A stretch of DNA of 34,315 bases from JAVXCQ01 sp036659415 (GCA_036659415.1 JAVXCQ010000021.1:1-34315), one strand, 5' to 3'; shown: positions 8,215 through 15,840, counted from the first letter of the stretch. Numbers and translations: made by a program. The notes: a model not told the origin generated them from the sequence alone.

Positions 8215-9360
8215 TTAAAGATTTTTAATACAGGCGGCCAACAGCTGGGTTCTTTCCACCAGTGTGTGCACCACCAAAAACTCTCGATTGCTGTGAGCTG
8301 CTTCTCCGATGGGACCCATGGAGCAAACCGTAGGTGCTCCTACATAGGTCGTCCACGCCGCATCGGAACACCCGCCGGCATAAACCCCCGGTACCGGTGG
8401 CAAACCCAGTTTAGACGCTTGTTGCTGCACGTGGGCAAAGAGTTTTTCCACCCCTACCGTAGTTTCCATAGGCATAAATTGAATTTCATTAGCACTGACA
8501 GTCGTATGCGTGCCCGCCACATAATTATGGGCGGCAATCCGTTCTACATCGGCAACAGCTTGCGCCGCTGCTTCTGCGGTTTTAAACCGAATATCGACTT
8601 TGGCCACAGCGCAGTCAGGAATAATATTCACTTCTGACCCACCATTAACAATCCCCACATTATAAGTTGTCCCCGTAGCAAAATCTGTGAGCGCTTCGAG
8701 TGCAATAGTTTTATGGGCTAATTCCAAAATCGCACTGATGCCTTGTTCAGGATTATTGCCGGAATGAGCAGCTACCCCTTCGACGGTTAAGATGGGACGA
8801 ATGACACCTTTGCGTCCAATAGTTACGCCTCCATTAGGTCTGCCCGGTTCCAAGTTAAAGACGGCGTCCATATTTTTACCTTCGCGCATAAATAAGGCCG
8901 CTGCCTCGGTTTCCAAATGCCCCGGTTCTTCATCGCCACAGAAAAACACTTTCATTCGCCCATTATAGCCCGTAGCCAGTAACGCTTTGACCGCAAACAG
9001 TCCTGCTACCACCCCGCCCTTCATGTCCATAACGCCGGGCCCGAAAGCTTTGTCACCCTCAATATAAAACGGTCTGGCCGCCGCCGTCCCTTTTTTAAAA
9101 ACTGTATCTAGATGACCCATAACCATGACTTCACGTAGACCTGTACCCGCAATCTTAGCCAGCATATGTGTGGCTGCACCTGGGGTTGTCAAATATTCCA
9201 CCGTAAAGCCCAACGTCTGCAAAAAGTCCCCTACAATATGGGCACATTCGTCTATGCCACTTAAATTATCTTGGTTAGAATCAATATTAACTAACCGCTC
9301 CAATAAGGCTAACATCGCCTGTTCATCATTTTTAATTATTGTTAAAAGTTCCTTCATCAT
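8215..9360 (-). CDS. M20 family metallopeptidase, glutamate carboxypeptidase (CPG2)-like
   Basis: The 381-aa product has the M20 layout: catalytic domain, inserted dimerisation domain (about 175-285, beginning near the KGVIRPILTVEG strand), then the rest of the catalytic domain. Visible metal and catalytic residues are H83 and D85 in MGHLDT, D112 in GVMDMKGG, and E144-E145 in CGDEEPG. Family enzymes of the carboxypeptidase G2 type release C-terminal glutamate from folates or peptides using two Zn ions. No signal peptide is seen, so it acts in the cytoplasm. Two ATGs are adjacent (9360 and 9357), with AGAGGTGG just upstream; the first is used here. It appears monocistronic, with its own promoter and a shared downstream terminator. 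Confidence 0.88.
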   Translation of the reverse strand: MMKELLTIIKNDEQAMLALLERLVNIDSNQDNLSGIDECAHIVGDFLQTLGFTVEYLTTPGAATHMLAKIAGTGLREVMVMGHLDTVFKKGTAAARPFYIEGDKAFGPGVMDMKGGVVAGLFAVKALLATGYNGRMKVFFCGDEEPGHLETEAAALFMREGKNMDAVFNLEPGRPNGGVTIGRKGVIRPILTVEGVAAHSGNNPEQGISAILELAHKTIALEALTDFATGTTYNVGIVNGGSEVNIIPDCAVAKVDIRFKTAEAAAQAVADVERIAAHNYVAGTHTTVSANEIQFMPMETTVGVEKLFAHVQQQASKLGLPPVPGVYAGGCSDAAWTTYVGAPTVCSMGPIGEAAHSNREFLVVHTLVERTQLLAACIKNL

Positions 9361-9381
9361 TAACCACCTCTAATTAAATTA

Positions 9382-9453
9382 TTGAAGCCCTTGTCCACCT
9401 CGCTTCAAGGAGTGAATAATTTTATTCTAAACCATTAAGGGGCTTGCTGTAAA
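9382..9453 (-). promoter_or_regulatory. Probable promoter and leader inverted repeat of the M20 peptidase gene
   Basis: On the minus strand TTTACA (9448-9453) and TAGAAT (9424-9429) are 18 bp apart, predicting a start near 9417. A 7-bp inverted repeat TTGAAGC/GCTTCAA (9382-9388 and 9402-9408) lies immediately downstream in the leader and could be an operator or a small hairpin. Confidence 0.45.
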
Positions 9454-9492
9454 GAAAAACCACATTGTTATTTTAAAAACAACAATGTGGTT
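9449..9492 (-). terminator. Intrinsic terminator of the trmB-like/lysA operon
   Basis: A perfect 12-bp stem AACCACATTGTT (9458-9469 and complement 9481-9492) with an 11-nt AT-rich loop. On the minus strand it is followed by TTTCTTT, extending the U-tract from the stem's own final Ts. It lies 19 bp past the lysA stop. Confidence 0.88.
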
Positions 9493-9510
9493 AACGCATT
9501 TTATTAAATT

Positions 9511-10770
9511 TTAGACCCGAGGAAAAAGCTTGGTGCAGTCTAGCGTGGCAAAATAATCTGCCGGCGTTTCCGCCCTCCTAATCAGCTCTACCGAACCGTC
9601 TGTGTGTAGCAAAAGTTCCGCACTTCGCAATTTACCATTATAGTTATAACCCATGGCAAAGCCGTGCGCACCGGTATCGTGAATAAAAAGCAAGTCACCT
9701 AGGTCAATCTTGGGTAACATTCTATCAATAGCGAATTTATCATTATTCTCACATAAACCGCCGGTTACATCATATTTGCACGTACAAGGAGCGTTTTCCT
9801 TACCCATGACTGTAATATGATGATAAGAACCATACATGGCCGGACGCATAAGATTAGCCGCACAAGCATCTAGTCCGATATATTCTTTATACGTGTGTTT
9901 TTCATGAATAGCACGTGCCACTAGTGCCCCATAAGGTCCTAGCATAAACCGACCCATTTCCGCAAAAATAGCCACCTCGCCCATACCTGCTGGAACCAGA
10001 ATTTCTTCAAAAGCTTGGCGTACGCCCTCACCAATAACTTGAATATCATTAGCCGCTTGCCCCGGCTGATAAGCAATACCCACTCCGCCGGACAAGTTGA
10101 TGAAGTCAATCTGCGCACCAGTTTCTGATTTCAATTCCACTGCCACTTGAAACAAGATTTTGGCTAAAGTCGGGTAATAATCGTTAGTTACCGTATTGCT
10201 GGCGAGAAAAGCGTGCATACCAAAATGGCGCACACCCTTGGCCATTAAACGTTTGTAAGCCTCGGTCATTTGTTCTCTGGTCATACCATATTTGGCATCA
10301 CCAGGATTATCCATAATGTTATTTTCGATGGCAAAATGACCACCGGGATTGAAACGACAACTAACGGTCGTCGGAATATCCGCTACTTTTTCCAGAAAAT
10401 CAATATGGGTAATGTCATCAAGGTTAATCGTGGCCTTCAGCTCACGTGCCAATCTAAAATCTTCAGCCGGTGTCACGTTGGAGGAAAACATGATTTCCTG
10501 GTCCTTAAACCCACACGCATCAGCCAAAAGTAATTCCGTATAAGAAGAACAATCGACGCCACAGCCTTCCTCATGCAAAATTTGCAAAAGTTTGGGTGTC
10601 GGGGTGGCCTTCACCGCAAAATATTCTTTGAAACCTTTATTCCACGCAAAGGCTTGCATTACTTGCTTCGCGTTTTCCCGAATACCTTTTTCATCATACA
10701 GATAAAACGGCGTTGCGTACTGGTCGGCAATTGCTGCTAATTGTTCTTGCTTAATAAAGGGCTTTTTCAT
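9511..10770 (-). CDS. lysA: Diaminopimelate decarboxylase (fold-type III PLP enzyme)
   Basis: The 419-aa length fits LysA. The PLP lysine is K54 in EYFAVKATPTPK. The phosphate-binding glycines lie in LSGGVGIAY, and the CENND motif (usually CESxD) supplies the active-site cysteine and aspartate contributed across the dimer interface. LysA decarboxylates meso-diaminopimelate to L-lysine, the last step of lysine synthesis. ATG 10770 overlaps the TGA of the upstream regulator by four bases (ATGA), with GGAGGAGAG in front, so translation is coupled. A perfect terminator follows. Related decarboxylases (carboxynorspermidine, ornithine, or D-amino-acid PLP enzymes) share this fold, so lysine is the most likely but not the only possibility. 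Confidence 0.85.
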   Translation of the reverse strand: MKKPFIKQEQLAAIADQYATPFYLYDEKGIRENAKQVMQAFAWNKGFKEYFAVKATPTPKLLQILHEEGCGVDCSSYTELLLADACGFKDQEIMFSSNVTPAEDFRLARELKATINLDDITHIDFLEKVADIPTTVSCRFNPGGHFAIENNIMDNPGDAKYGMTREQMTEAYKRLMAKGVRHFGMHAFLASNTVTNDYYPTLAKILFQVAVELKSETGAQIDFINLSGGVGIAYQPGQAANDIQVIGEGVRQAFEEILVPAGMGEVAIFAEMGRFMLGPYGALVARAIHEKHTYKEYIGLDACAANLMRPAMYGSYHHITVMGKENAPCTCKYDVTGGLCENNDKFAIDRMLPKIDLGDLLFIHDTGAHGFAMGYNYNGKLRSAELLLHTDGSVELIRRAETPADYFATLDCTKLFPRV

Positions 10771-11483
10771 GAAAGCTCTCCTCCCACCTTCGTGTTTTGT
10801 GTTAGTTCGATTAATTTAATTTCGTTTTTTAACGCATCTTTAAACAGATCAACCAAATTGTGCTTGCCGGAATATAAACAAGTCGCATTGGCCCCCTCTT
10901 CCAAATCCCCGGTTAGGACTTTAGCCGAGTCAGCAATCAAACGGATTTGTTTATCCGGTTGTGCCGCAAAGTAAACCTGTGCCCCTGCTAATTGAAACCC
11001 AGGCTCTGTAATAATGACCACCTTGCGTCCTTGGGCTACTGCCACCTGCAAATCCTCCGTCAGCTCCCCTAGCACGCCAGTGGCGGCGGAAACATACAAG
11101 CGATATTGTGCCTTGGCAATCATGTTTTTCAGCTTGTGCAAAATAGCCGGTGCACCTTTAATCGTAATATAACCTTCAACTTCGTTTTGTGCCGTTGGTA
11201 TTTTAGCCAACAAACTCGCTTGGCAAGCTTGCATTTGCCGAATTCTATTGGTGCAAAATTCATCTGCCGGTACCGCCGTATAGCGCATAGCCGTATCTTC
11301 CAGCATATAGGCTGCTCCCTTGTCCACCAGTCCTGCTAGTGCAGTATAAGTGTTAGAACGAGAAACCCCCGTTTGTTTCGCCGCTTCATAACCAGTCATT
11401 TGCCCCACTGTCAAGAGTGTCAAATAAATGGTAGCCTCCTGCCGTGTTAAATTAAAATACATCAAATCCGTAATAATATCCAT
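10767..11483 (-). CDS. TrmB-family transcriptional regulator
   Basis: A 238-aa protein with an N-terminal winged helix (about 5-70; LTRQEATIYLTLLTVGQMTG then a recognition helix GVSRSNTYTALAGLVDKG). The C-terminal half (about 100-235) looks like the PLD-like effector region seen in TrmB relatives. TrmB proteins usually sense sugars; here the tight coupling to lysA suggests a lysine or amino-acid related ligand, which is inference only. The start codon ATG 11483 is preceded by GGAGGTG, which touches the end of a 46-bp palindrome containing the promoter -10, arguing for autoregulation. It is the first gene of a two-gene operon with lysA. Confidence 0.85.
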   Translation of the reverse strand: MDIITDLMYFNLTRQEATIYLTLLTVGQMTGYEAAKQTGVSRSNTYTALAGLVDKGAAYMLEDTAMRYTAVPADEFCTNRIRQMQACQASLLAKIPTAQNEVEGYITIKGAPAILHKLKNMIAKAQYRLYVSAATGVLGELTEDLQVAVAQGRKVVIITEPGFQLAGAQVYFAAQPDKQIRLIADSAKVLTGDLEEGANATCLYSGKHNLVDLFKDALKNEIKLIELTQNTKVGGELS

Positions 11484-11490
11484 AGCACCT

Positions 11491-11550
11491 CCGGTGGCAT
11501 ATAGTATTCCTGTATAGGAATACTATATGCCACCGGCTCCTATTTGTCAA
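11491..11550 (-). promoter_or_regulatory. Sigma-A promoter overlapped by a 46-bp near-perfect palindromic operator (trmB-lysA)
   Basis: On the minus strand TTGACA (11545-11550), a 17-bp spacer and TATAGT (11522-11527) form a strong promoter. Positions 11491-11536 form a palindrome with 21-bp perfect arms (left arm starts CCGGTGGCATATAGTATTCC) around a four-base centre GTAT (11512-11515). The predicted transcription start falls at the palindrome centre, so only one arm would be in the mRNA. The symmetry is therefore best explained as a protein-binding site on DNA, probably for the adjacent TrmB-like regulator. Confidence 0.85.
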
Positions 11551-11562
11551 CCGTTCTTCCGC

Positions 11563-12318
11563 CTAGTTGCTAACAAAATATGGCCACAACCAGTATAGCA
11601 CTCCTAAAATCACTGGTTGGTGTACAAGATACAAGACTAAGCTTCTGCGACCCAGCCACGCTAGAACAGGCTCTTCTACCGTGAGCCAGTGACCCTGAGG
11701 CAATAGCGTCCAGCCAAAATAACCTCCGCCAAAAACAAAACCCCAAGGCAAGAGGGGATAATAATCGGCAGAGCTGAAATCTTCTAGTGGTAACCCCACC
11801 ACAAAGCCCCAGGTATGGGTGTAAAATTCCTGAGACACGGAGCCTAACACATAATTGTACGCTCCCCACTGACCCCACATCAGATTGCGGGTCACAAAAA
11901 AGCCCACTAGACAGCTAGCTACGCCCAGCAGTGCTCGGCGCTTAGTTAAATGCCAGCCTTGCCGCACCAAAAGCGCTCTCAAGCCCGTTCCCACCAGAAG
12001 CGCACAGCCCAAAAGTTGCAAAATGCCAAAAACAATCAGTTCCGCTGGCATTAGTACCCAGGTGACCCCTGTTGCCACTAAGCCCCACGCTACTAATTCT
12101 AGTCCTCGTTGCACCGGTCGCCGTGAAACCTGGAGCATGGCTCCCGCCAAAAGAATAAAGAAACTAGCGCCTACTTGCTGCCAAACAAAACTCCACGTTT
12201 GCTCAAACCAAGGTAGGGACAGACTAAAAATGTGTACCACATCATATAAGAAATGGTACACAAGCACATTAAGTATAGCAAACCCGCGTAGCGTATCTAT
12301 CAAATGATATCTAGGCAT
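11563..12318 (-). CDS. DUF1624 / heparan-alpha-glucosaminide N-acetyltransferase-like membrane protein
   Basis: A 251-aa integral membrane protein with about six or seven hydrophobic segments. The N-terminal RYHLIDTLRGFAILNVLVYHFLYD segment, with its RG and HxxxD residues, is the hallmark of DUF1624 proteins, which are related to acyltransferase-3 and HGSNAT-type enzymes. Members are thought to transfer acyl groups across or at the membrane, but the substrate is unknown. It follows the HAD phosphatase gene by 11 bp (or fewer, depending on stop) with GTGAGG upstream of ATG 12318, so the two form an operon. No terminator is visible before the trmB promoter. Function cannot be assigned beyond family. 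Confidence 0.78.
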   Translation of the reverse strand: MPRYHLIDTLRGFAILNVLVYHFLYDVVHIFSLSLPWFEQTWSFVWQQVGASFFILLAGAMLQVSRRPVQRGLELVAWGLVATGVTWVLMPAELIVFGILQLLGCALLVGTGLRALLVRQGWHLTKRRALLGVASCLVGFFVTRNLMWGQWGAYNYVLGSVSQEFYTHTWGFVVGLPLEDFSSADYYPLLPWGFVFGGGYFGWTLLPQGHWLTVEEPVLAWLGRRSLVLYLVHQPVILGVLYWLWPYFVSN

Positions 12319-12329
12319 AACACATTACC

Positions 12330-13124
12330 TCACAGATAATTTGCAATTTCCGAGGCATGATCCAGCACCAGATCCGGTCTGATATTCCCTTTATCCACAT
12401 CGGCTTTGGTGGCTTCTCCGGTTAAAACTAACACGGACAACAAGCCATTGTTGAGACCAAAAGCAATATCTGTACTCAACCGATCGCCCACCATGGCAAT
12501 TTCCTGTTTAGCGTAGCCGGTACGAGCCCTGATTAAATCTACCAAATAGTGGTAGGGCTTACCCATCACGTTTAAGGGTTCCGTACCGGTAGCAGTCTTA
12601 ATTAAAGCCAGCATAGCTCCGCAATCGGGAATATATTCACAACCCTCAATCGGGCACCGTACATCGGGATGAGTGGCAATATAAGGCACCCCTTTATCAA
12701 TCAAACGGCAAGCTATCGCCAGCTTCGCATAGGCTAAATCCATATCAAACCCGACAATGACAAAATCGACTAGCCCCTGTCCATCTTCGCTTAGATTAAA
12801 CCCGGCATTACGCAAAAGCTCTTTCAGAGCCGCCGTTCCCAGAACAAAAATTCTCGCCCCCGGTCTGAGTTGCTGCAAGTAATAGGTTAAAGCATCGGAC
12901 GAAATTAAGATTTCTTCCCTTTGCACCGGAATGCCCAAGCCCCCCATTTTTTTGACATAATGTTCATGACCCTGGGAAGAATTATTTGTCACCAAATAAA
13001 AAGCTTTACCACTGGCGCGTAATTTTTGAAAAAAAACGTCCATACCCGGAATTAAGGTATTTCCCAAATTAATCGTACCGTCCATATCAAACAAAAAACA
13101 CTTAATCTTTCTTAATCTTTCCAC
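12330..13124 (-). CDS. HAD-IIA family sugar/nucleotide phosphatase (NagD/YutF-like)
   Basis: From the chosen start the product is 264 aa. The HAD motifs are present: nucleophile D13 and D15 in FLFDMDGTIN, VTNNSSQ (motif II), a conserved Lys in MGKPYHYL (motif III), and MVGDRLSTD (motif IV) with the C2-type cap between motifs II and III. Family members hydrolyse small phosphate esters such as phosphoglycolate or UMP in the cytoplasm. The open frame runs to ATG 13169, but a TATAAT -10 at 13158-13163 places the mRNA start near 13151. This leaves either a leaderless ATG at 13151 or the GTG at 13124, which has AGAGGGG nine bases upstream. The latter is preferred. First gene of an operon with DUF1624. 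Confidence 0.85.
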   Translation of the reverse strand: MERLRKIKCFLFDMDGTINLGNTLIPGMDVFFQKLRASGKAFYLVTNNSSQGHEHYVKKMGGLGIPVQREEILISSDALTYYLQQLRPGARIFVLGTAALKELLRNAGFNLSEDGQGLVDFVIVGFDMDLAYAKLAIACRLIDKGVPYIATHPDVRCPIEGCEYIPDCGAMLALIKTATGTEPLNVMGKPYHYLVDLIRARTGYAKQEIAMVGDRLSTDIAFGLNNGLLSVLVLTGEATKADVDKGNIRPDLVLDHASEIANYL

Positions 13125-13157
13125 TGTCAACTTCCCCTCTACTACTTTCATGCCTCT

Positions 13158-13186
13158 ATTATACGGCATATTCCGCCGCTGGTAAA
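13158..13186 (-). promoter_or_regulatory. Promoter of the HAD phosphatase - DUF1624 operon
   Basis: On the minus strand TTTACC (13181-13186), a 17-bp spacer and a perfect TATAAT (13158-13163). The predicted start near 13151 lies inside the longest open frame and therefore decides the start codon of the phosphatase. Confidence 0.6.
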
Positions 13187-13195
13187 TTCTTTACA

Positions 13196-13224
13196 TTGCT
13201 TTTTCCCCTAAAACAACCGATAAT
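13196..13224 (+). promoter_or_regulatory. Possible promoter of the EamA transporter gene
   Basis: TTGCTT (13196-13201) and GATAAT (13219-13224) are separated by 17 bp, about 30 bp upstream of the ATG. The -35 is weak, the -10 good. Confidence 0.45.
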
Positions 13225-13256
13225 AGAAATATAACATCTGCTAGGAGGTAGCATAC

Positions 13257-14150
13257 ATGAGCATACATACTTGGGGACATTTAACGGCCATGCTTACCGT
13301 TCTAGTCTGGGGTACAACTTTTGTTTCAACCAAACTCCTTTTATTTGACTACACCCCCATTGAAATTTTATTCTTTCGTTTTATTTTGGGCTTTTGCGTT
13401 CTTGCGCTCTGTAAACCCCAGCGTTTACACACCCTAGGGTGGCAAGAAGATAAATATCTGGTGGCTGCCGGCTTTTGCGGCATCACTCTTTACTTTCTGT
13501 TAGAAAATATCGCCCTTACCTATACTTATGCTTCCAACGTTTGCTTGATTTTAGCTTTAGTCCCCTTTTTAACTGCCCTTTGTTCCTCCTCTTTATTGGG
13601 GGAAGCAGCCTTAAGCCGCAATTTCTTTTGGGGTTTTGCCTTTGCCATGGGTGGCTTACTACTTATTGTCTTTAACGGCAGTGTCATTCTCAAGCTTAAT
13701 CCCTTGGGTGATTTATTGGCTTTGCTCGCCGCTATTGTCTGGTCAATATATTCTGTTTTACTCAAAAAAATCAGTACCTTTAACTATGACACCTTGCTCT
13801 GTACTCGCAACATTTTTGGTTATGGTCTTGTCTTAATGTTACCGGCACTATTTTTTATGGACTTCCAATGGGGCTTTTACCGGCTGGAAAACGATATTAA
13901 TTTATTCAACCTAGTGTATTTGGGTGTCGGTGCTTCTGCCCTCTGTTTTTGGAGCTGGAGTTGGGCGATTAAAGCCATCGGTCCAGTTAAAACCAGTATG
14001 TATATCTATATCAGTCCGGTTGTAACGCTCATTACTTCTGCCCTCATTCTACAAGAGCAAATAACCTGGCTAGCCGGTGTCGGTACCACGCTTATCCTGG
14101 CCGGTCTAGTTCTTTCCGGTCAAACCAAACCGCCTGCTACTGCTTGTTAA
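13257..14150 (+). CDS. EamA/DMT superfamily transporter
   Basis: A 297-aa protein made of two tandem EamA repeats, about ten transmembrane helices in total. Family features include VWGTTFVSTKLLL at the first helix, RFILGF in the second, a basic cytosolic loop, and ISPVVTLITSALILQEQITW in the second repeat. DMT permeases usually export amino acids, other metabolites or drugs, or import sugars; substrate is not predictable here. The start is ATG 13257 behind TAGGAGGT. It stands alone between a divergent HAD operon and the thioredoxin promoter; no clear terminator hairpin is seen after its stop. Confidence 0.88.
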   Translation: MSIHTWGHLTAMLTVLVWGTTFVSTKLLLFDYTPIEILFFRFILGFCVLALCKPQRLHTLGWQEDKYLVAAGFCGITLYFLLENIALTYTYASNVCLILALVPFLTALCSSSLLGEAALSRNFFWGFAFAMGGLLLIVFNGSVILKLNPLGDLLALLAAIVWSIYSVLLKKISTFNYDTLLCTRNIFGYGLVLMLPALFFMDFQWGFYRLENDINLFNLVYLGVGASALCFWSWSWAIKAIGPVKTSMYIYISPVVTLITSALILQEQITWLAGVGTTLILAGLVLSGQTKPPATAC

Positions 14151-14208
14151 ATACCGACTGGGAGCATTAAATAATTGACGGCAAAGAATATTTTTTAATT
14201 AAAACAAT

Positions 14209-14237
14209 TTGACTTTCTACTTGCTAACCTCTATTAT
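14209..14237 (+). promoter_or_regulatory. Sigma-A promoter of the trxA-trxB operon
   Basis: TTGACT (14209-14214), a 17-bp spacer and TATTAT (14232-14237) are close to consensus. The predicted start near 14244 leaves a leader of about 220 nt before trxA, which contains a possible 30-codon reading frame. The rest of the 14151-14465 gap shows no other recognisable element. Confidence 0.7.
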
Positions 14238-14325
14238 GTTCTTTGGAAAACTTTCCTGTGGCTGACTCTGCTCTTGCTATAGAGAAGCTTATTCTAAAGA
14301 ACCTTAAAGAAAGCGAGAGAAAAAA

Positions 14326-14418
14326 ATGACCAAATTATTATTAACACTAAGTTCTCTGGTCGCCATCTATGGCTTATGGTTTTGGGCTTCCAATATGTGC
14401 CCATTTAGACCGCTTTAA
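14326..14418 (+). CDS. Possible 30-aa single-span membrane peptide in the trx leader
   Basis: ATG 14326 opens a 30-codon frame ending in TAA 14416-14418. The peptide has a short basic start (MTKLL), a hydrophobic helix of about 20 residues rich in L, W and A, and a tail NMCPFRPL with one cysteine. The only upstream purine tract is GCGAGAGA, six bases before the ATG, a weak Shine-Dalgarno site. It lies between the trx promoter and trxA, so it would be transcribed with the thioredoxin genes. I do not recognise the peptide. It could be a real small membrane protein, a leader peptide, or chance. Confidence 0.35.
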   Translation: MTKLLLTLSSLVAIYGLWFWASNMCPFRPL

Positions 14419-14465
14419 TTACCAGTAAGATCCAATAAATTTTAAAAGCGAAAGGTTGCGTTAAA

Positions 14466-14789
14466 ATGGTTAAGCTTTTGTCAACGGAAAATTTCCTGCC
14501 GGAAATCACGGCTACCGCTCAACCCACCTTGGTAGATTTTTGGGCTCCTTGGTGTGGCTATTGTCGTCGGCTAGCTCCGCTTTTAGAAAATCTTGCTGAC
14601 ACCTACGCTGACAATTTTAACGTAGGGAAAGTCAATGTCGACGAGGAGCCGGATTTAGCCGCCCAATATGACGTAAATACTCTCCCCACTCTCTTGCTTT
14701 TTAAAAACGGTATACCTGGTACACCACTGATTGCTCCTGATTCCAAAGCCAAAATTGTGGACTGGCTTAAAGAACAAGGAGTTTTGTAA
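14466..14789 (+). CDS. trxA: Thioredoxin with WCGYC active site
   Basis: The 107-aa single-domain product is standard thioredoxin length. The active site WAPWCGYC places redox cysteines at C30 and C33, with Tyr instead of the canonical Pro between Gly and Cys. The cis-proline loop TLPT (P74), VDFWAP and VNVDEEPDLAAQYDV are all typical. It reduces protein disulfides in the cytoplasm and would be recycled by the reductase encoded 18 bp downstream. The Start is ATG 14466, with GCGAAAGG a few bases upstream. The P-to-Y change at the dipeptide between the cysteines is known in this fold to shift redox potential, so this may be a specialised thioredoxin rather than the main one. Confidence 0.9.
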   Translation: MVKLLSTENFLPEITATAQPTLVDFWAPWCGYCRRLAPLLENLADTYADNFNVGKVNVDEEPDLAAQYDVNTLPTLLLFKNGIPGTPLIAPDSKAKIVDWLKEQGVL

Positions 14790-14807
14790 AAAGAAAGTTG
14801 GGCTACC

Positions 14808-15758
14808 ATGGACAAAATAATTTATGACGTTATCATCATTGGCGGCGGCCCCGGCGGTTATACCGCTGCACTGTACGCTGCCCGCGCAGGACTGACGGCT
14901 TTAGTCCTAGAAAAGTTTTCACCCGGCGGCCAAATGGCCACTACAGAACAAGTAGACAACTACCCAGGCTTTGAAATCGGCATTGACGGTTTTGACCTCG
15001 GCGAAAAAATGAAGCTCTCCGCCGAACGCTTTGGTGTAAAAACGGAGTTCACAGAAGTGCTCAGCGTCCAGCTCACAACTAAACCCAAAATAATTCATAC
15101 CACCGATGGTGACTTAGCGGCCCAAACCGTAATTTTAGCTTTGGGGGCTGCACCTCGTGAATTGGGTTTGCCTGATGAACAAGCCTTGCGCAACCGCGGG
15201 CTTGCCTACTGTGCCACCTGTGACGGTCTGCTCTATAAAGGTAAAACAGTGGTCGTAGTGGGCGGCGGTAATTCCGCCGTAGCGGAGGCACTTTTTCTAG
15301 CGAAAATCTGTACCCAGGTTTATCTCCTCCACCGCGGTCAGACGCTTAATGCGCAAAAAGCTTATTTTAGCACCTTAGAAGCTGCCACCAATGTTACCCT
15401 TATGTACAACACAGAAATCCAAGAAATTTTAAGCGCAGCCAAAATCACCGGCGTGCGTCTGACTAATAGGCAAACCCAGCAGGAAACCACGCTGGCTTGC
15501 CAAGGTATCTTCGTCGCCATTGGGCGTACGCCTAATACCGCTATGTTCAAGGGTATCCTCGACTTAGATGAGCAAGGTTACATTGTTGCTGATGAAACAA
15601 CCCGCACTAATGTACCCGGCGTTTTTGCCGTAGGCGATATTCGTACCACTCCTCTGCGGCAGATTATCACCGCCGCCGCTGATGGTGCCGTAGCTTCTAA
15701 GTACGCCGAAGAATATTTAGCCACCCTGCCGGTCGCAACAATACCGGCTACTAAATAA
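14808..15758 (+). CDS. trxB: Thioredoxin-disulfide reductase-like flavoprotein
   Basis: The 316-aa length matches low-molecular-weight thioredoxin reductases. The FAD motif GGGPGGYTAALYAARAG is at 12-28, the redox pair C135-A-T-C138-D is present, a second dinucleotide motif GGGNSAVAEA lies at 152-161, and the C-terminal FAD motif VGDIRTTPLRQI is intact. The NADPH 2'-phosphate signature HRRxxxR is replaced by H175-R-G-Q-T-L-N181, lacking the second and third arginines. The enzyme may thus prefer NADH or another donor; this is inference. Gene order and an 18-bp gap make thioredoxin (trxA) the natural substrate. The ribosome-binding site (AAAG) is weak. A strong terminator follows. Confidence 0.9.
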   Translation: MDKIIYDVIIIGGGPGGYTAALYAARAGLTALVLEKFSPGGQMATTEQVDNYPGFEIGIDGFDLGEKMKLSAERFGVKTEFTEVLSVQLTTKPKIIHTTDGDLAAQTVILALGAAPRELGLPDEQALRNRGLAYCATCDGLLYKGKTVVVVGGGNSAVAEALFLAKICTQVYLLHRGQTLNAQKAYFSTLEAATNVTLMYNTEIQEILSAAKITGVRLTNRQTQQETTLACQGIFVAIGRTPNTAMFKGILDLDEQGYIVADETTRTNVPGVFAVGDIRTTPLRQIITAAADGAVASKYAEEYLATLPVATIPATK

Positions 15759-15771
15759 TTACCCAACAACA

Positions 15772-15818
15772 ACAAAGGAACAGGAACCGCTAAGGCGGTA
15801 CCTGTTCCTTTGTCTTTT
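15772..15818 (+). terminator. Intrinsic terminator of trxA-trxB
   Basis: ACAAAGGAACAGG (from 15772) pairs with CCTGTTCCTTTGT (ending 15813); inside, ACCGC pairs with GCGGT across one A-A mismatch. CTTTT follows. A long stable stem between converging operons; termination for the opposite strand is less clear because no U-tract follows there. Confidence 0.85.
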
Positions 15819-15840
15819 AGTCTTTGAACTTACGAGTAGC

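Noticed and set aside
8200..8637. 145-codon plus-strand frame after the bidirectional terminator
   Set aside because: Antisense to the well-supported M20 peptidase gene and rich in Arg, His and Cys without any recognisable motif.
11491..11536. Palindrome as a terminator for the DUF1624 operon
   Set aside because: No T-tract on the minus strand after the palindrome, and it coincides with a strong promoter, so an operator explains it better.
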